Below are positions 32,839 to 45,140 of a stretch of DNA of 64,000 nt, in pieces. Where the stretch lies: NCBI GenBank assembly GCA_950022295.1, contig OX465599.1, forward strand, positions 3,596,001-3,660,000, given 5' to 3'. The notes beneath the pieces were generated by a model, which searched no databases, had not been told where the DNA came from, and was given only the letters and a program-made list of their open reading frames with translations. The stretch is from Bromus sterilis. Its lineage: Eukaryota > Streptophyta > Magnoliopsida > Poales > Poaceae. Within the stretch, counting starts at the first letter, position 1, and the number at the start of each line of letters is the position of its first letter. The position numbers and the translations under genes were made by a program.

Positions 32839-35800
32839 TCACTCGCAGTAGAGCCTGATCACCGAGTCGGCGCCGGCAGTGAACAGCCACGGCTGTTTCG
32901 GGTGGAATTTGCAATCCAAAACTCCTGCATACCAATAAATAAACAAAACATGTAGTTCAGGCACTTGCACTGTGGGGTTATGCAAAATATCATAGCCATT
33001 TTTAATATAAAGCCAAAGTATATAAATTTTGGCAACACAAAAGGATGATATAAATACACGTTATATCCTGCCCAATGCAACTCAACCAGCTTGCGAACCC
33101 AAGGTTAAAAATTGTCTATGAGTGCAAACAAGAATCTACAAACGGAAGATGTACCATAAAGCGAATTACAGAAACCACATGATATATGAGTGAGTATATA
33201 CCTCTTCTATCTGAACTCAAATGGCCACGAAGAATCTCCAATGGCACAATAAGTGGGTTCTGGTTGAGATCAGCATAGACCATTCCATGCAACACATAGG
33301 CTGTGCAATCCTCCGAAGATGACGCGAAAAGAGGGTATCTTCGGTGGAAAGTGACATTGGTTATATCCTTTGTGTGGTTCCTGAAATGAAGATAACGAAT
33401 TACTGCAAAATATATATATTCAGACAGAAGAGTATAACTACTCGGTACTATCCAAAAAAGAGAACTGTGTCTAGTGGGATTTAGGAATACGAGGCAATAA
33501 CTAGAGCTAGAAAAAACATGAGAACTTTTTTAGAGTACAAACCGTTAGAAAAACTAGAGTAAGCAGTGGAAATCATTTACATCTACGAGATAACACTTAT
33601 GTGCATAGTGGTGCTACTGAGAAGGAAATGTTCAGCTTGACTTTCAAGGTGAGTATAAAGGAGTAATCCGTGGCCACGTCAAGTACCAAAGCATGTGGCT
33701 TGTATTATCGATTGAGTAATCGATGATCGGATCAACTTCCTAAATCACTATCCTTGGCAATGTATCTAAAGGAAAATCTAAAAACAAATACAGAAATAAA
33801 GAGACTTCAAGGTAAGAGAAAACGTACTTTAACATCTTGTATGGCTTCGTAGATAAATCGGTATCAAACCAGCACAATTTACCATCTTTACTTCCCACAA
33901 TAACATTATCACCTGCATGGGAAAATTTACAGAGCCGCTAGTAAGGAAATTTAACTAAAAGTGTTACACTAACATTAATTCGTAACTGGTTTACATCTTA
34001 GAATAACAAAGGCGATATGAACTAACTCAACATTTGTCAACTGGTAAATTAGTACACAGTTGATTTCAAACGTACCACCAGGATGGATGGAGATAGATGA
34101 AATTTCACGGAGACCTGACTCCAGCTTCTTGACTACCTCTGCCTTTTGAAGATCATAAATCTGAACAAATTTCTTGGTGGCAACAAAGAACATCTTTTGA
34201 GTTGGATGGAATACTGCTGCAACAGGGAGTCCCGGCAGTTTACGGAAAGGGTGGTGAGAGTGCTTTTTGGAGAGCTGATGCAACAGTACAGCCCTTGATT
34301 CACGTACAAAGGAATTAAGGTAGACAATCCGAAGAAATAGATCTTGAAGAATCTGGGTACACACAATGCTGGCACATGCATATCTACATAACTATGAATT
34401 AAAAAAAGCCCACCCCGATAAAGAAAGAAAAAAACACAGCCCTGAAATAAAGAAAATAGCGATTTTTACCGGGGCACACACTAGAGAACCGTTGCAAATG
34501 ATTATCTTCATTCATATAGTTGAATGATGGATGGCAGTTACAAATTTGAAAACTAGAGAAATTTACTTTTAAAACATCTTGGTTACTGTGCTCATGCATC
34601 ACCTATAAATTAAACAAAGCAAACAAGATTTGTTTAATAGAGGATATCAGTAGGCACAACTGTGGTGAAATAGTCTCCCTTTGAATGCCACTCCACAGTT
34701 GATGCAGCCTGAGCAATAAAAAAAAGATGGTAAGCATGCATGAGAAGAAAAAGCATGTGCATTTAAAACGAGAATGATAAGGTTATTCCTTAAGTATTAC
34801 ACCTTATGATGAATCAATGTTATTCCATCAAAATTTTCACTCCTCACCCACCTGACAGCAGGTTTCTTATCACCTGCAATATAATAAAATGTTTAAGAAC
34901 ACGGTGAATAAGGCAGGCAGAAGAACTCTCTGAGTGACAGCTACTCTTACCATCATCTTCCTCAAGAGTTGGTTCCTCGACATGTAGAAGCTGCTTTGTC
35001 ATCATTTGAGTTCCCTCATCCCCCACCTCAGCGTTAAGAAGCAACAGATCATGGCCACTGCACCAAATAACATGAATGGTAAGAATGTGTAAACCCAAGA
35101 AGAAAGTATATATACTTTAGAATGGAGAAGGCATACACAATAGCAGCCAGAATGGGCCTATCAGGTGAAGGATTCCACGAGATATGGTGGACATCGGCAC
35201 CAACATTGAAAACCTTACGACAGCGACCAGTTTCAACCTCCCAAACACGAATTGTTCCATCAGATGAACCTTCAGAAAAGAAGAATTGTAATATAAGAGG
35301 ATGACATGCACAAGATGATGAGACCATTTCCTGCAGTGTCAGCAGTCTATACCTGATGCTATCCACTGCCCTGTTGATTCAACCGACAGCGACCTCACTG
35401 GACCACTATGACCCTTGAACTCAAGGTAACAAGTTTTTGGGTAAGGCCTTAGATCCTTTTTACTAGGTAACTTTGGTTTGAGTGACTCAGGATCAATGTT
35501 TATCTGTGGGAATGTCAAATGATCATCATGCATTAGAAATCACAATAAAAAATGATAAAAAATGACAAGACTGAAACCCAAGCAACAAAGATCCGCATAT
35601 AGTCATGAAAAGATAGGTCCTGCACTTACCCGCTTTTTGCGAGTTCTAGGGCATAGATAAAGATCAAGGCACCGGTCAAATCCTTCCCTAAGTGCCTTCT
35701 CATAGGCAGGTACACTCCTGAGAGATTCAAATCTGCATGATCCACAGCACAAAATAAAGTGGACACATAATCAAATTTCCTCAGACGAATCAGACCATAC

Positions 35801-38755
35801 ATAAGAAAAGCCATATTGACAATGTACAAGAAATTGTACCGCCGTGGGATGAACTTTGGCCTGTCCTCCTCATACATAAGCTGATAGTTATCTATCTCCT
35901 CTTGCGTGGGAATATATTCAACAGAAGGGTTATATGACTCTTCATGGCCTGAATAGACGAGATTAATGGCGTCAAACAGAATGAACACAATAGCAACTAA
36001 TGAATAGAAATGCTCAGTGCAAGGCTGTATCACATAATTTTCATAGAATGGGAAGTCCTCAGGTCAAATCAATTGCCAAAAATATTTTGTCAAGCAAGTG
36101 TGACAGGGCTTGCGAAATGATATTATGGTACTGTACCTGGCAAATTTGGTTTAGGTGCAGGGATGTAGCTCAAGCCTTGCCGCTTATTCTCTGCTGTATC
36201 AGTGTCGTCTCCCCACAAGAGATAATAGTTTGGCTCATCCTTTGGCTTGTCGAACTTGATCCATCCTTTACGAATGGCTCTAACAAGTTTAACAACCTGC
36301 CAAAAGAGCAATGAGGTAAAAGACAAAGTAAATGAGAATGATAACTAATTTATTAGTCATAAACGGCAGGCAAGGCAAGAAACGGGATAGCACAAATACA
36401 ATTCCAAAGCAGTTTCAGAAAGAAACTAACAAATAAGTCATGTGGCAATTGTGAATTTGAGACTATTTGACCAGTACTAATTAACAACATATCATCTCTA
36501 TGATTCTTACTCAACGAGAAAGCCTATACAACCAGAATCCAGAGCAGTTTCAGAGTAGTCGTATGGCTATCTAGTCTGTTTAAAGAGTATCAATATAACA
36601 TGGTCTTCTTCAATGCTTGCCCAATTAAATCGAAGGAACCAGACAGCGGGTAATGTTAAAGTAACATCATTAATCCGTTGCTGGTATATGCAATAAATTA
36701 GTAAGGTGAAATCTGAAAATCTAAACAGTAAACACTACTAGCCAGCCAGCATAACTATGATGTGCTGAATTATTAAAGGAGGAAAAAATTTCTTAGACCA
36801 TTCTGTGTAGAATACATATCGACGGCCGATGGGGTATTAATTTCTTAAGAAAAATACTTCAGATCTAAAAGGAGCGGACTAACAAGCCATCCATGCAGTT
36901 AGTTATGTCTTAAAAGAAATTGAAGAGCATGTAGACTTTGTTAAAAGCTCTACCATAACATAAAAGTGGAAGAAACTGAGAATATACCTTCTTTTGCTCC
37001 CACTTTGAGGGCACAAATCGCCTCTTTGGCTCAGGGGCGTTAGAAAGTGGATGGCCTTTATCAGCATATTCAAACCAGTCAACATAATCCTAAGAGAAAA
37101 TTTTAATCAGTACATGTTGAGGATTATGCTTATGTGTAAAGAAAATGAAAGAAAAACATGAATTGTAACAGAATTAACTTCAATTCATCAGCATATGTGA
37201 AACCAGTCAACATAATCCGAAGAGAAAGTTTACTCACTCCATGTTGAGTTTTATAGCTATATGTACAAAAGATCAAAGGAAACCATGAATTGGTAAAAAG
37301 AAAATAACTTCAATTTCATGCATACATATAACCGCCACTGACATGTTAACTACTGAGCTTAAATTAATACTTGTATACGAGCCACAGAATAATAAAAATT
37401 ATGTCCCCAACAGAACAAGCATATTATGCATGCTGCTTAATAAACGCTAGTAAGGCACTTCTCTTTTTTTGGCATAGGGGTGCACTTGATGGTAGCAAAC
37501 AACAGTTAACCACTAAGCTGGTTAACTGGGTTGTTTTTACAAAATGAGCAGTTAAGATAAATGCACGATAGATATGGCAGTCATACTTACCGGATATGGA
37601 TCAACATTGGTGTGTGGAGTCTTTCCTTTGAGCAATCTAAGAATCATCTTAGCTTCTCCCTTGGTAATCGTCACCTCCTCGTCATTACAGATATCAATGG
37701 GATGTATCCTATACTTGGCAACGGCAGAAAGCAAGGGATGAGGTAATTAGTAAGGAAATATAGACACACCTAAGCTAGCATGAAACAATGTATGAACGCG
37801 AGGACTAAGCAATGGCGGGATGAAAACATTGCACAAGAAACATGCAATCTGGGGAACTGAACCATGATGTTTTTCAGAAACATCTTTGACTCTACATTGA
37901 GCAATACTTAAGGGGTGTTTAGGCAAGGCTTTCTCATATCAGTCCAGCGTGTAAATTCCAGATTCAGAACTGGGGATAAGATTGTTTTGGAGCATGACAG
38001 CGTAAATTCGAGATGACAAAAGTCCCTGTTCCCATAGCTGTAAATAAAGGGAAATTTACTGCATACCGATAACTAAAACAATCATATAAGTTCTAAATCG
38101 AGCGGGGACACGACAGTCACTATAGCAGCAATGGAGTTCGAGCCCCCCTAGCATACCAATTATTATCATCGCTGTCGGCGTTCCTGAGGAAGGCCTCGAT
38201 GCGGCCCTCCCTGTCGCGCTTCTTGATCTTCCTCCCGGAGATGTCGTAGCCGATGTGCTCCTCGTCCTTGTACCACTCCAGCGGCACGTTGCCGACGGTG
38301 TTCCGCGGCGCAACCTGGAAGCCGACAGCAACAATATTTATAAGTAACCTTCAGTCAGACAGAGGAGTCGCTAATGATGTGTGAGACAGGTGCTGGTCGG
38401 AGCAGAGCATCTATTCACCTCGTCCTCGGAGGAGTCGCTTTCCTCTGCCGCCGCGGCATCCTCCAGGGCGTCGGAGCCCTCGCCGCTGTCCTCGAACGAT
38501 AGCGTCAGCGAGCTCTGCAGCAGCCCGAGCAAACCATCAGTGGGGATCCAAAGAAGAAGAAGAAGAAGAAAAGCGATTGGAATTGGAAGAGTGGGGGAGA
38601 GGTAAGGAGGAGTGGGGGCTGGGTACCTCGCCGTCGTCCTCCTCCTCCTCGGACCAGGCGGTGTCGCTCCAGGGCGAGTCGTCGGGGGATAGGTCGGCGT
38701 TGTCTTCTCCGTAGTGGGAGAGGTCCGCGGTGTCTTCTCCGTCGGCGAGCCCCAT
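32839..38755 (-). CDS. BOP1: BOP1/Erb1 ribosome biogenesis protein
   Basis: Seventeen exons join without frame breaks into 691 codons: 38755-38627, 38514-38419, 38314-38157, 37708-37591, 37089-36988, 36296-36137, 35948-35840, 35732-35630, 35503-35353, 35269-35137, 35057-34951, 34873-34803, 34708-34648, 34303-34076, 33912-33828, 33380-33202 and 32924-32839. Residues 1-75 are acidic. Residues 76 to about 325 form the BOP1 N-terminal domain (NTVGNVPLEWYKDEEHIGYD, KTPHTNVDPYP, CLDLYLCPRTRKKR). The rest is a WD40 propeller (KGHSGPVRSLS, DGTIRVWEVETGR, GLREISSISIHPGG), ending AGADSVIRLYCE. BOP1 acts in the nucleolus with PES and WDR12 to process 27S pre-rRNA into 5.8S and 25S rRNA. All introns are GT-AG except one with AT-AC ends. 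A LINE sits just upstream. Confidence 0.95.
34304..34647 (-). other. BOP1: AT-AC (U12-type) intron of BOP1
   Basis: On the minus strand the 344-bp intron starts ATATCCTCT and ends TTTGTAC. The first seven bases equal the U12 5' splice site consensus (ATATCCT). The sequence TACCTTAAT lies 11 bases before the end and fits the U12 branch site (TTCCTTAAY). Using these ends joins VVPT to GESRAVL exactly as in the BOP1 family, whereas no GT-AG pair gives the conserved join. Confidence 0.9.
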
Positions 38756-38974
38756 CCCGGACGAGGAGGCGAGGAGTTTGGGGTGTGGTGCGGCGGCGCC
38801 GGCGGAGGAGGAGAGTGCCGGAAGAAAAAGAAAGTTTTTTTAAGACCAAGAGAGGCTCATCATGCCCATTAAAGCACACGGGCCGAGCCGGGCCAAAATA
38901 CTTCCCAACGTGTGTGTGTGCATATAAGTTTTCTTTTATTCTTTTTTTTTGCGAGGATAAAGACTTCTCATTAC

Positions 38975-41900
38975 TCAGGGCATTTCAGCCAGCACAAGGT
39001 TTACAGCGAAATCTGGTCCGGACCAAAGCCACACAGCCGTGCAAGGGCCACTCCTCCCATACGCGGCTAAAGCATGACTAACATGGTTTTGACTCCGGTT
39101 GCCAGATACAAAGATAACCTCTCTATCAGCACTAGCTACAAGCTGCTTGATTTCATCATCGATGCTAAATAACAACGATCTATCTCTAGTTGTGGCTACA
39201 ATCATTTTAACTGCTTCAGTACAGTCAAGCTCCACGACAATTGGCAAATCCGTGCGGTACAGGGCCAGCTGCAGCCCCTCTCTGCAAGCTAGGAGCTCAG
39301 CCTCCAGGCTATTATCGCATGTGCGCAGGTGCCTGCATGCGTTGAATATCAGCTCTCCCTTGAAGTCACGCAGCACCATGCCCCCTCCACCATCACCCGT
39401 CGCTGTGATAAAACTTCCATCCGTGTTAAGCTTTGCCCAGCCCGGTCTAGGGGGCGTCCATCTGGCCGGGTTCTCCGCCGGAGCCTTCTTGCTTGGCCCT
39501 GGCTGTTGCGCCACCAGGACCATCTTCCCTTTTGTCATGTCACCACTCGGGTACTGCTTTATGCACAGCAGAGAGTTAATGTACCCGTTTAGGAAGCGAC
39601 GAGACGCTTCCGTTGGAGGTGGTTGTTTCTCATGAGTTTCCTCATTCCGAACATGTCAGTTCCTCCATAGAGTCATGAGGACCACCAGACGCGTCGTCTC
39701 ATCTAGCGGCTCTAGCAAGAAGAAGAGCCACTCCGGCCCACTATTTCTGACGGTGGCGAGCTTCGGGATATTCCAGTCTTCCTCCATAGCCTGCCATAGA
39801 ATTGAGGCTCGAGGGCACCTGCACAACGCATGGAACTCGTCCTCGTGTTCCATACCACATCGGGGACAGATGTCAGAAACCTCCAGGTGACGAGAAACTT
39901 TGTTAGCCCAAGTTGCAAGGGATCCGGTGATCACCCTCCAAGCGAACACACGTACCTTAGGGGGAGTAGGGCACCCCCAAATGGTCTTCCAGATGGCGCG
40001 ACGACCATCCGGTGCCCTGCTCGTGGAGGTAGCCAATGGACGCTTGCGCTCGTCCATTGCTAGGCGATACGCCGACCGAACGGTGAAAATGCCGTTCTTC
40101 TCCGGCGCCCACGCGATGAAGTCGTCGGGTCTGCGAGTGGAAGTGCAGATGCTGGTGATGGCCGTGACGTCCAGCGGGAGGAAGTAGCGCGGCGCAGCAG
40201 GTCCAGCCGCCAAGCACCCTGCTCATCGAGCAGCTCCGCAACTCTTCTAAGTCGACATGTTCCTTGACTGGATATGGGCTTCCGATCCGGCTTGCGCGGA
40301 ATCCACCGGTCTCTCCATATTCGAATTTCCGCACCCGTAGCGACCCTCCATATAATTCCTTTCTTCAGGAGTTCAAGTCCGTGTTGAATGCCCTGCCAAG
40401 TCGGCGATGGGTTCCCGCTAAACACAGTGTCCTCAAGTCTTCCATCTGAATAATATTTAGCTTTCAGCACCTGTGCACACAAACTATCGGGTTTAGTTAA
40501 GAGCCGCCAAGCCTGCCTAGCTAGGAGGGCCTGGTTGAAAACTCGGAAGTCTCTGAGTCCCAAACCGCCTTTGGTCTTATGCATCAAGATTTTAGGCCAG
40601 GCTAGCCAATGTGTTTTTCGTTTACCCTGAGCCGATCCCCACCAGAAGTTGCGCACAATCCGATTGAGATCATCACAAACAGACAAGGGCAATTTAAAGA
40701 TACCCATTATATATGTAGGTATAGCTTGCAGCACGACCTTAATCATCACTTCCTTGCCGGCCTGAGAAAGTGTCTTCCCCCAAGCCATTATCCTTTTTAT
40801 GAGGCAAGATTGCAGATTCTGAAACTTTCCCTTACTCATCCGACCATCCGGCATTGGCAAACCCAGATACATGGAATCAAACGTGCTTGAATCCACTTGC
40901 AGAACAGCCCGGATGGTTTCCTGTGTGGTACTGTCACAAGATGGACCAAACAGAGAGCTACATTTAGCTGGATTGATTAACTGGCCGGTTGCACGTTCAT
41001 AAGTATTGAGCACGTCCTTCACTCTCCTAGCTTGATCCACTTCAGCTTTGAAGAATAAAAGGGTATCATCCACAAAAAGCAAGTGAGATATACCTGGAGC
41101 TCGCCGACAGATTTTCAGGGGTGAATAGTTCCCTTGCTCCTCCCCATCCTTAAGCAGGGCCGAAAGTCCATCCACCACAAACAGAAACAAGAACGGGGAT
41201 AGTGGATCTCCTTGCCGCAGCCCTCGCGACGGTGCAAATGAATCCAAGAGGGTTCCATTAAATTTAATTGTGTATCTCACCGAGGTGACGCAAGCCATAA
41301 TCCAGTTCACCCAACGGCGAGCGAAGCCCAACTTTTCCATCATTCGCTCCAAGAAGATCCAGTCCACTCGATCATAGGCTTTGGACAAGTCGAGCTTGTA
41401 AGCACAGTAGCCTTTACTCGGGTCCTTCTGATGCTGGATATAATGAGTACACTCAAACGAAATAAGAGCGTTGTCCGTGATCAGGCGGCCCGGAACAAAT
41501 GCACTCTGTTCCGGGGAGATAACATCGTCTAGAATAGGTCTCAACCTGTTCACCAAGCACTTTGACACCACCTTATAGATGACATTGCACAAACTTATTG
41601 GTCGAAAATCAGTCAACCTTTCCGTCTTTACCACCTTTGGGATAAGAACAATCGAGGTACTATTAACCCCCTCGGGCATTATCCCAGTGCGGAAAAATTC
41701 TTTCACCCCCGCAATAACTTGATCCCGCATAACAACCCAATTGCGCTGAAAAAATCTGGCGGGGAAGCCATCGGGACCCGGCGCCTTGAGGGGACCAATT
41801 TGAAACAGAGGGTCTTTATACGGTTTTTGCAGGCACGCGACACTGCTTTCCGGTGGAAGAGCTTGGTATTTCGATCACCTTCCCTCAACCATGATATGCG

Positions 41901-42517
41901 GGACCTTTGCATCCACAACATCTCCTCTCTGTATAGGAGCTCATTCATCCGATCTGTAGCCTCCCGTATCTTTTTCCTATCCGTGTTCATGGCCATAAGT
42001 TCCTCCAAACGAGAGCGTGATTTATTTATTTCCTTGATAACATGCCCAAATTTCTTACGGCTCCATTGTCACAAACCTCCAGCACGTCTCGAAAATCAAT
42101 CATCTGTCCTGCTGAGCGCGGGGTCGCTGAGAAGTGTTCAAAACCCCACAAGGCCTCATTAAAATCACCAATAACAACCCAAGGCAAATCTGAACTCTGA
42201 TGCAGATCCCGAAGGGACGTCCACATAAGATGACGGTCCTCTCTACGAGGTTCTCCATAAACACAAGTGAGCCTCCACGGTGAATCCCCCGGGGAGGTCG
42301 TGATGTATGCATCAATATATCTTTCATTGCAACTCTTTACATCCACACACAAGGACTCATGCCAGAACAAAGCTAGACCTCCACTCATGCCAACACTATC
42401 CGACCCAACAAAACCACTCAAACCCAAACGCTTACAATATCTCTTCATTTTAAACTTTGGTTGCCTAGTCTCACACAAGAACACCAAACTCGGGGAGTGA
42501 GTCGTAGCAAGACTCAC
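38975..42517 (-). pseudogene. LINE ORF2: endonuclease, RT, zf-RVT, RNase H
   Basis: The endonuclease part (VFLCETRQPKFKMKRYCKRL ... WVVIGDFNEALW) starts near 42517 and is cut off after VRNLG. A linker piece follows (SWLREGDRNTKLFHRKA, 42008-41703). The reverse transcriptase (41730-40060) is long and open, with FRPISLCNVIYK, AYDRVDW, GLRQGDPLSPFLF and FVDD in place of the usual FADD catalytic box. The zf-RVT part (WKTIWGCPTPPKVRVFAWR, CPRCGMEHEDEFHALCRC) lies at 40213-39656 and RNase H (LNTDGS, EAELLACREGL, NHVSHALA) at 39538-38975. Frame changes between the blocks and the shortened endonuclease prevent a full product. Confidence 0.9.
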
Positions 42518-42574
42518 AAGGTCACGAACTGTCCGAGGGCTCCCCCCCCCCTCGGCAGTTCCAACTTAAAATAT

Positions 42575-44550
42575 TCATTGCTCCTGACGGGGCTCTACCG
42601 GCCCCGTCAGGTCGTCGACGGCCCCCGTGTCGACTGCCTCCAAAATTGTGTTATCCTGCATCCCCTCCACATTCTGCATAGGAACATCTTGCGGAGCCTG
42701 CTGCCCCTCCGGAGACTCCATAGTTCTGCGTTTTTTCGGTGTTCCTTCTGCACCTGTCCCTGCTTGCTTGCCCGTGCTTATTTCCTCCACCATAATTTTT
42801 GTACCTCTGTCATCCACGCATCCATCCTCCATCACTGCATTTCTTTTGCCAAGAGTTGAGCCATCAGACATTTCTGCATCCAGTACGCGTATATCATGAG
42901 GCAGGTTCTTTATGGCCGGGATCATGTCAGAACTCGTACCCTTTCCCTGGCCATCACTAGCACCCTTGTCCCTTTGGAATATTTGGGGTCCACGTTCATG
43001 GGTTGGTGACCATCGCTGCCTCTCATCTTTTGCATTTGCTCTGCTAGTACCAGTACTGCGATCAGCTTGTTGTTTGTTGCGCCTGCTCCGATCCTTGCTC
43101 CCCACTTTTCCCTGGCTAGCATACTTCTCCCTAACTGATGAAGAGCTGTTGTCAGCAGAGAAGTCCAAGCCCCTATACGCCACAGGGTTGGTCCGAGCTT
43201 TCACCGTTCCAGAGCGCTTCTAAAAACGCCGAGGGGGGGGGGGGAGCACTTAAGCTTGCCACTGTATTTGCCCGTGGGCTCAGCTCCCCTTAGCTTCTTT
43301 CCACACGATTTCTCCTTATGCCCAAGGTATCCACAAGTATAGAAAAAATCTGGCAGCTTCTCGTATTGGATTTCAAACTCTATACAGGTACGTTTCTCCT
43401 TTAGCTTTGCCATCATTGCCACCGAGGTCTCCAAGGGTTTGTTTACAGGTAGTGCCACCCTAACACGGATGAAATTGCCGAACTCAGTGTCTAGCTCAGC
43501 CTGGAGGACAGTACCCAGCTTCAGGCAAAGCGCCTTCACCACCGCTTCAGTGCGCCAATTTTGTGGCACATCCAGAATACGCACCCATATCCTGATGCGG
43601 TCCAGCTTGTACTCTGACACCTTCCTCATACCATCATAAGCCTCGATAATCAAAGGATCGTACTCGTACTGCCAAGGTCCCCCCTTCAACACTCGGGACA
43701 TATCAGTTTCACATCCAAAGTGTACCAAGTATTTGTTGTCTCCCTGGTATGAGTAGTCCATATCCTATTTCAGCCTCCATCCCTCCCGGATATTGTCAAT
43801 CAAAGTGCTTGGGGTTGGCCGTTCCAAGGAGTACAAAAGCATAATTACTGTCCTTGGATTCACTTGGTTTTGCAGAACACCATCATCCTCTAATTTCACC
43901 TCAGCAAGTTCTCCATCCTCCTCCGTTTCCTCACACCCGTTGTCATCCTCCAGAGCAGTCGAGCCCACTCCGTCCTTCTTCTTGGACGTCTCCCCCTGGT
44001 CTGCCGCCGCCGGGATCATGTTCTTCCAGATGGTCAGCGCCTGCACTTGAGGGTTAGCGTTGGCGCCTTCAGCGTTCCAAGCAATGGCCTTCGGGCGAGC
44101 AACATCCGCAGAGGGAGCCCCTTTATCGCCCCCACCCATCACCTGGTTCACCTCAGGCGACATCGTGTTGTTTGCCTCCTGCGCAGCCTCCTCCATCGTG
44201 GCCTCCTGTCTTCTCGTCGCCGAGTCGATCTGAGGGAAGACGCGATCTGACGGGTCTGGTGGACGATGATGCACAACGAGCCCTAGAGCAGCCGTATTTA
44301 TGTATGCCAAGTGCTTCGATTCCTTGCGACGGGGGCTGGAAAGCCCTGCCAAAACCTCACGTGTTCCTCCCGGATTCCTACTGGAACCCGATCGGAACTC
44401 TTTGACAGAGCCTCCTCGGGCTTCCCGTCCTGGAGACCACAGCGCGGACGAAGCCGCAACAGTACCGGCTGCCTGCGCAAGCACAGGTGCGGGGAGAAAA
44501 CCACACACGGCCGGGTTGCCGCCCGACGATGGTGGCGGCTGAGCAATCAC
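42575..44550 (-). pseudogene. LINE ORF1 (DUF4283, zinc knuckle)
   Basis: The N-terminal part (44550-43765) ends at a TAG directly before the DUF4283 block, which continues in the same frame (NKYLVHFGCETDMSRVLKGG, RIWVRILDVP) to a zinc knuckle (YTCGYLGHKEKSC) that lacks its first cysteine. A run of about a dozen G residues near 43229-43242 then shifts the frame. The basic C-terminal part continues at 43204-42575. ORF1 proteins bind the element RNA. The stop, the altered knuckle and the homopolymer shift show it is decayed. Confidence 0.8.
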
Positions 44551-44649
44551 CCCCTGATCGCCAGGGAGCTCTAACCCTAGAGAAACGTTTTTTTATTCAG
44601 CTCAACCTTCCCTAAAAGAACAGGAAATATCGAGGGCAACTAATTAGGG

Positions 44650-45140
44650 AGTATTCTTTCGGGAGCCCCGCAACGAGCATTTCAGGTGCATTGACAGCGT
44701 GTCACGTGTCGCGCTCTGAATGCTTCTCTCTAAAAATCATTTTATCTTTTTTCTTGTGCGCGCATTTTAGGTGTTTAAAAAATGTTTATTTTTTTTTGGT
44801 TTTCGTGCATTTTTTACATTTTGATGGATTTTTTTTGAAGAGGCACGAATTTACTATCGCGAAAGGCACGACCTTACTTCTGCGGGAGGCATGCCGCGTG
44901 GCATTGCGAGAGGCACTATCGTGCCTCCGTGAAAATTCATTGTCGTGCCTCCACGAGAGGCACTATCGTGCCTCCATGAAAGGCACTCATGCCTCGAAAA
45001 GCAGAAAAAACGGAAAAGCTCCAGCGCGCGACAAGTGGTGCGCGTACGATGTGCCATGTGTCCCGTGCGAAAGGGCTCGCGATGTTCGTTGCTACGAGTA
45101 CTCTATAATTAGTGATTTCGGGAAAATATTAGCACCAACC
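44650..45140. repeat. GAGGCAC / GTGCCTC palindromic repeat cluster
   Basis: The words GAGGCAC and GTGCCTC alternate about ten times between 44840 and 45000, forming inverted pairs such as GAGGCACTATCGTGCCTCC. The sequence is reminiscent of non-autonomous DNA transposon interiors in Triticeae. The open frames on both strands look like repeat artefacts. No ends were found. Confidence 0.5.

Larger units (their letters stand above)
38942..44590 (-). mobile_element. LINE (non-LTR retrotransposon), nearly full length, mutated
   Basis: The element reads on the minus strand. Its 3' end is an oligo-A tail (seen as a T run at 38942-38950) and its 5' end is near 44590. The 8-bp sequence TTTTATTC flanks both sides (38934-38941 and 44591-44598) and is the likely target duplication. 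It encodes ORF1 (DUF4283 with zinc knuckle) and ORF2 (endonuclease, reverse transcriptase, zf-RVT, RNase H), both broken. Length is about 5.65 kb. It lies 187 bp upstream of the BOP1 start codon, in the same orientation. Confidence 0.9.

Noticed and set aside
39099..39635. 178-codon plus-strand frame
   Set aside because: Shadow of the LINE RNase H coding sequence.
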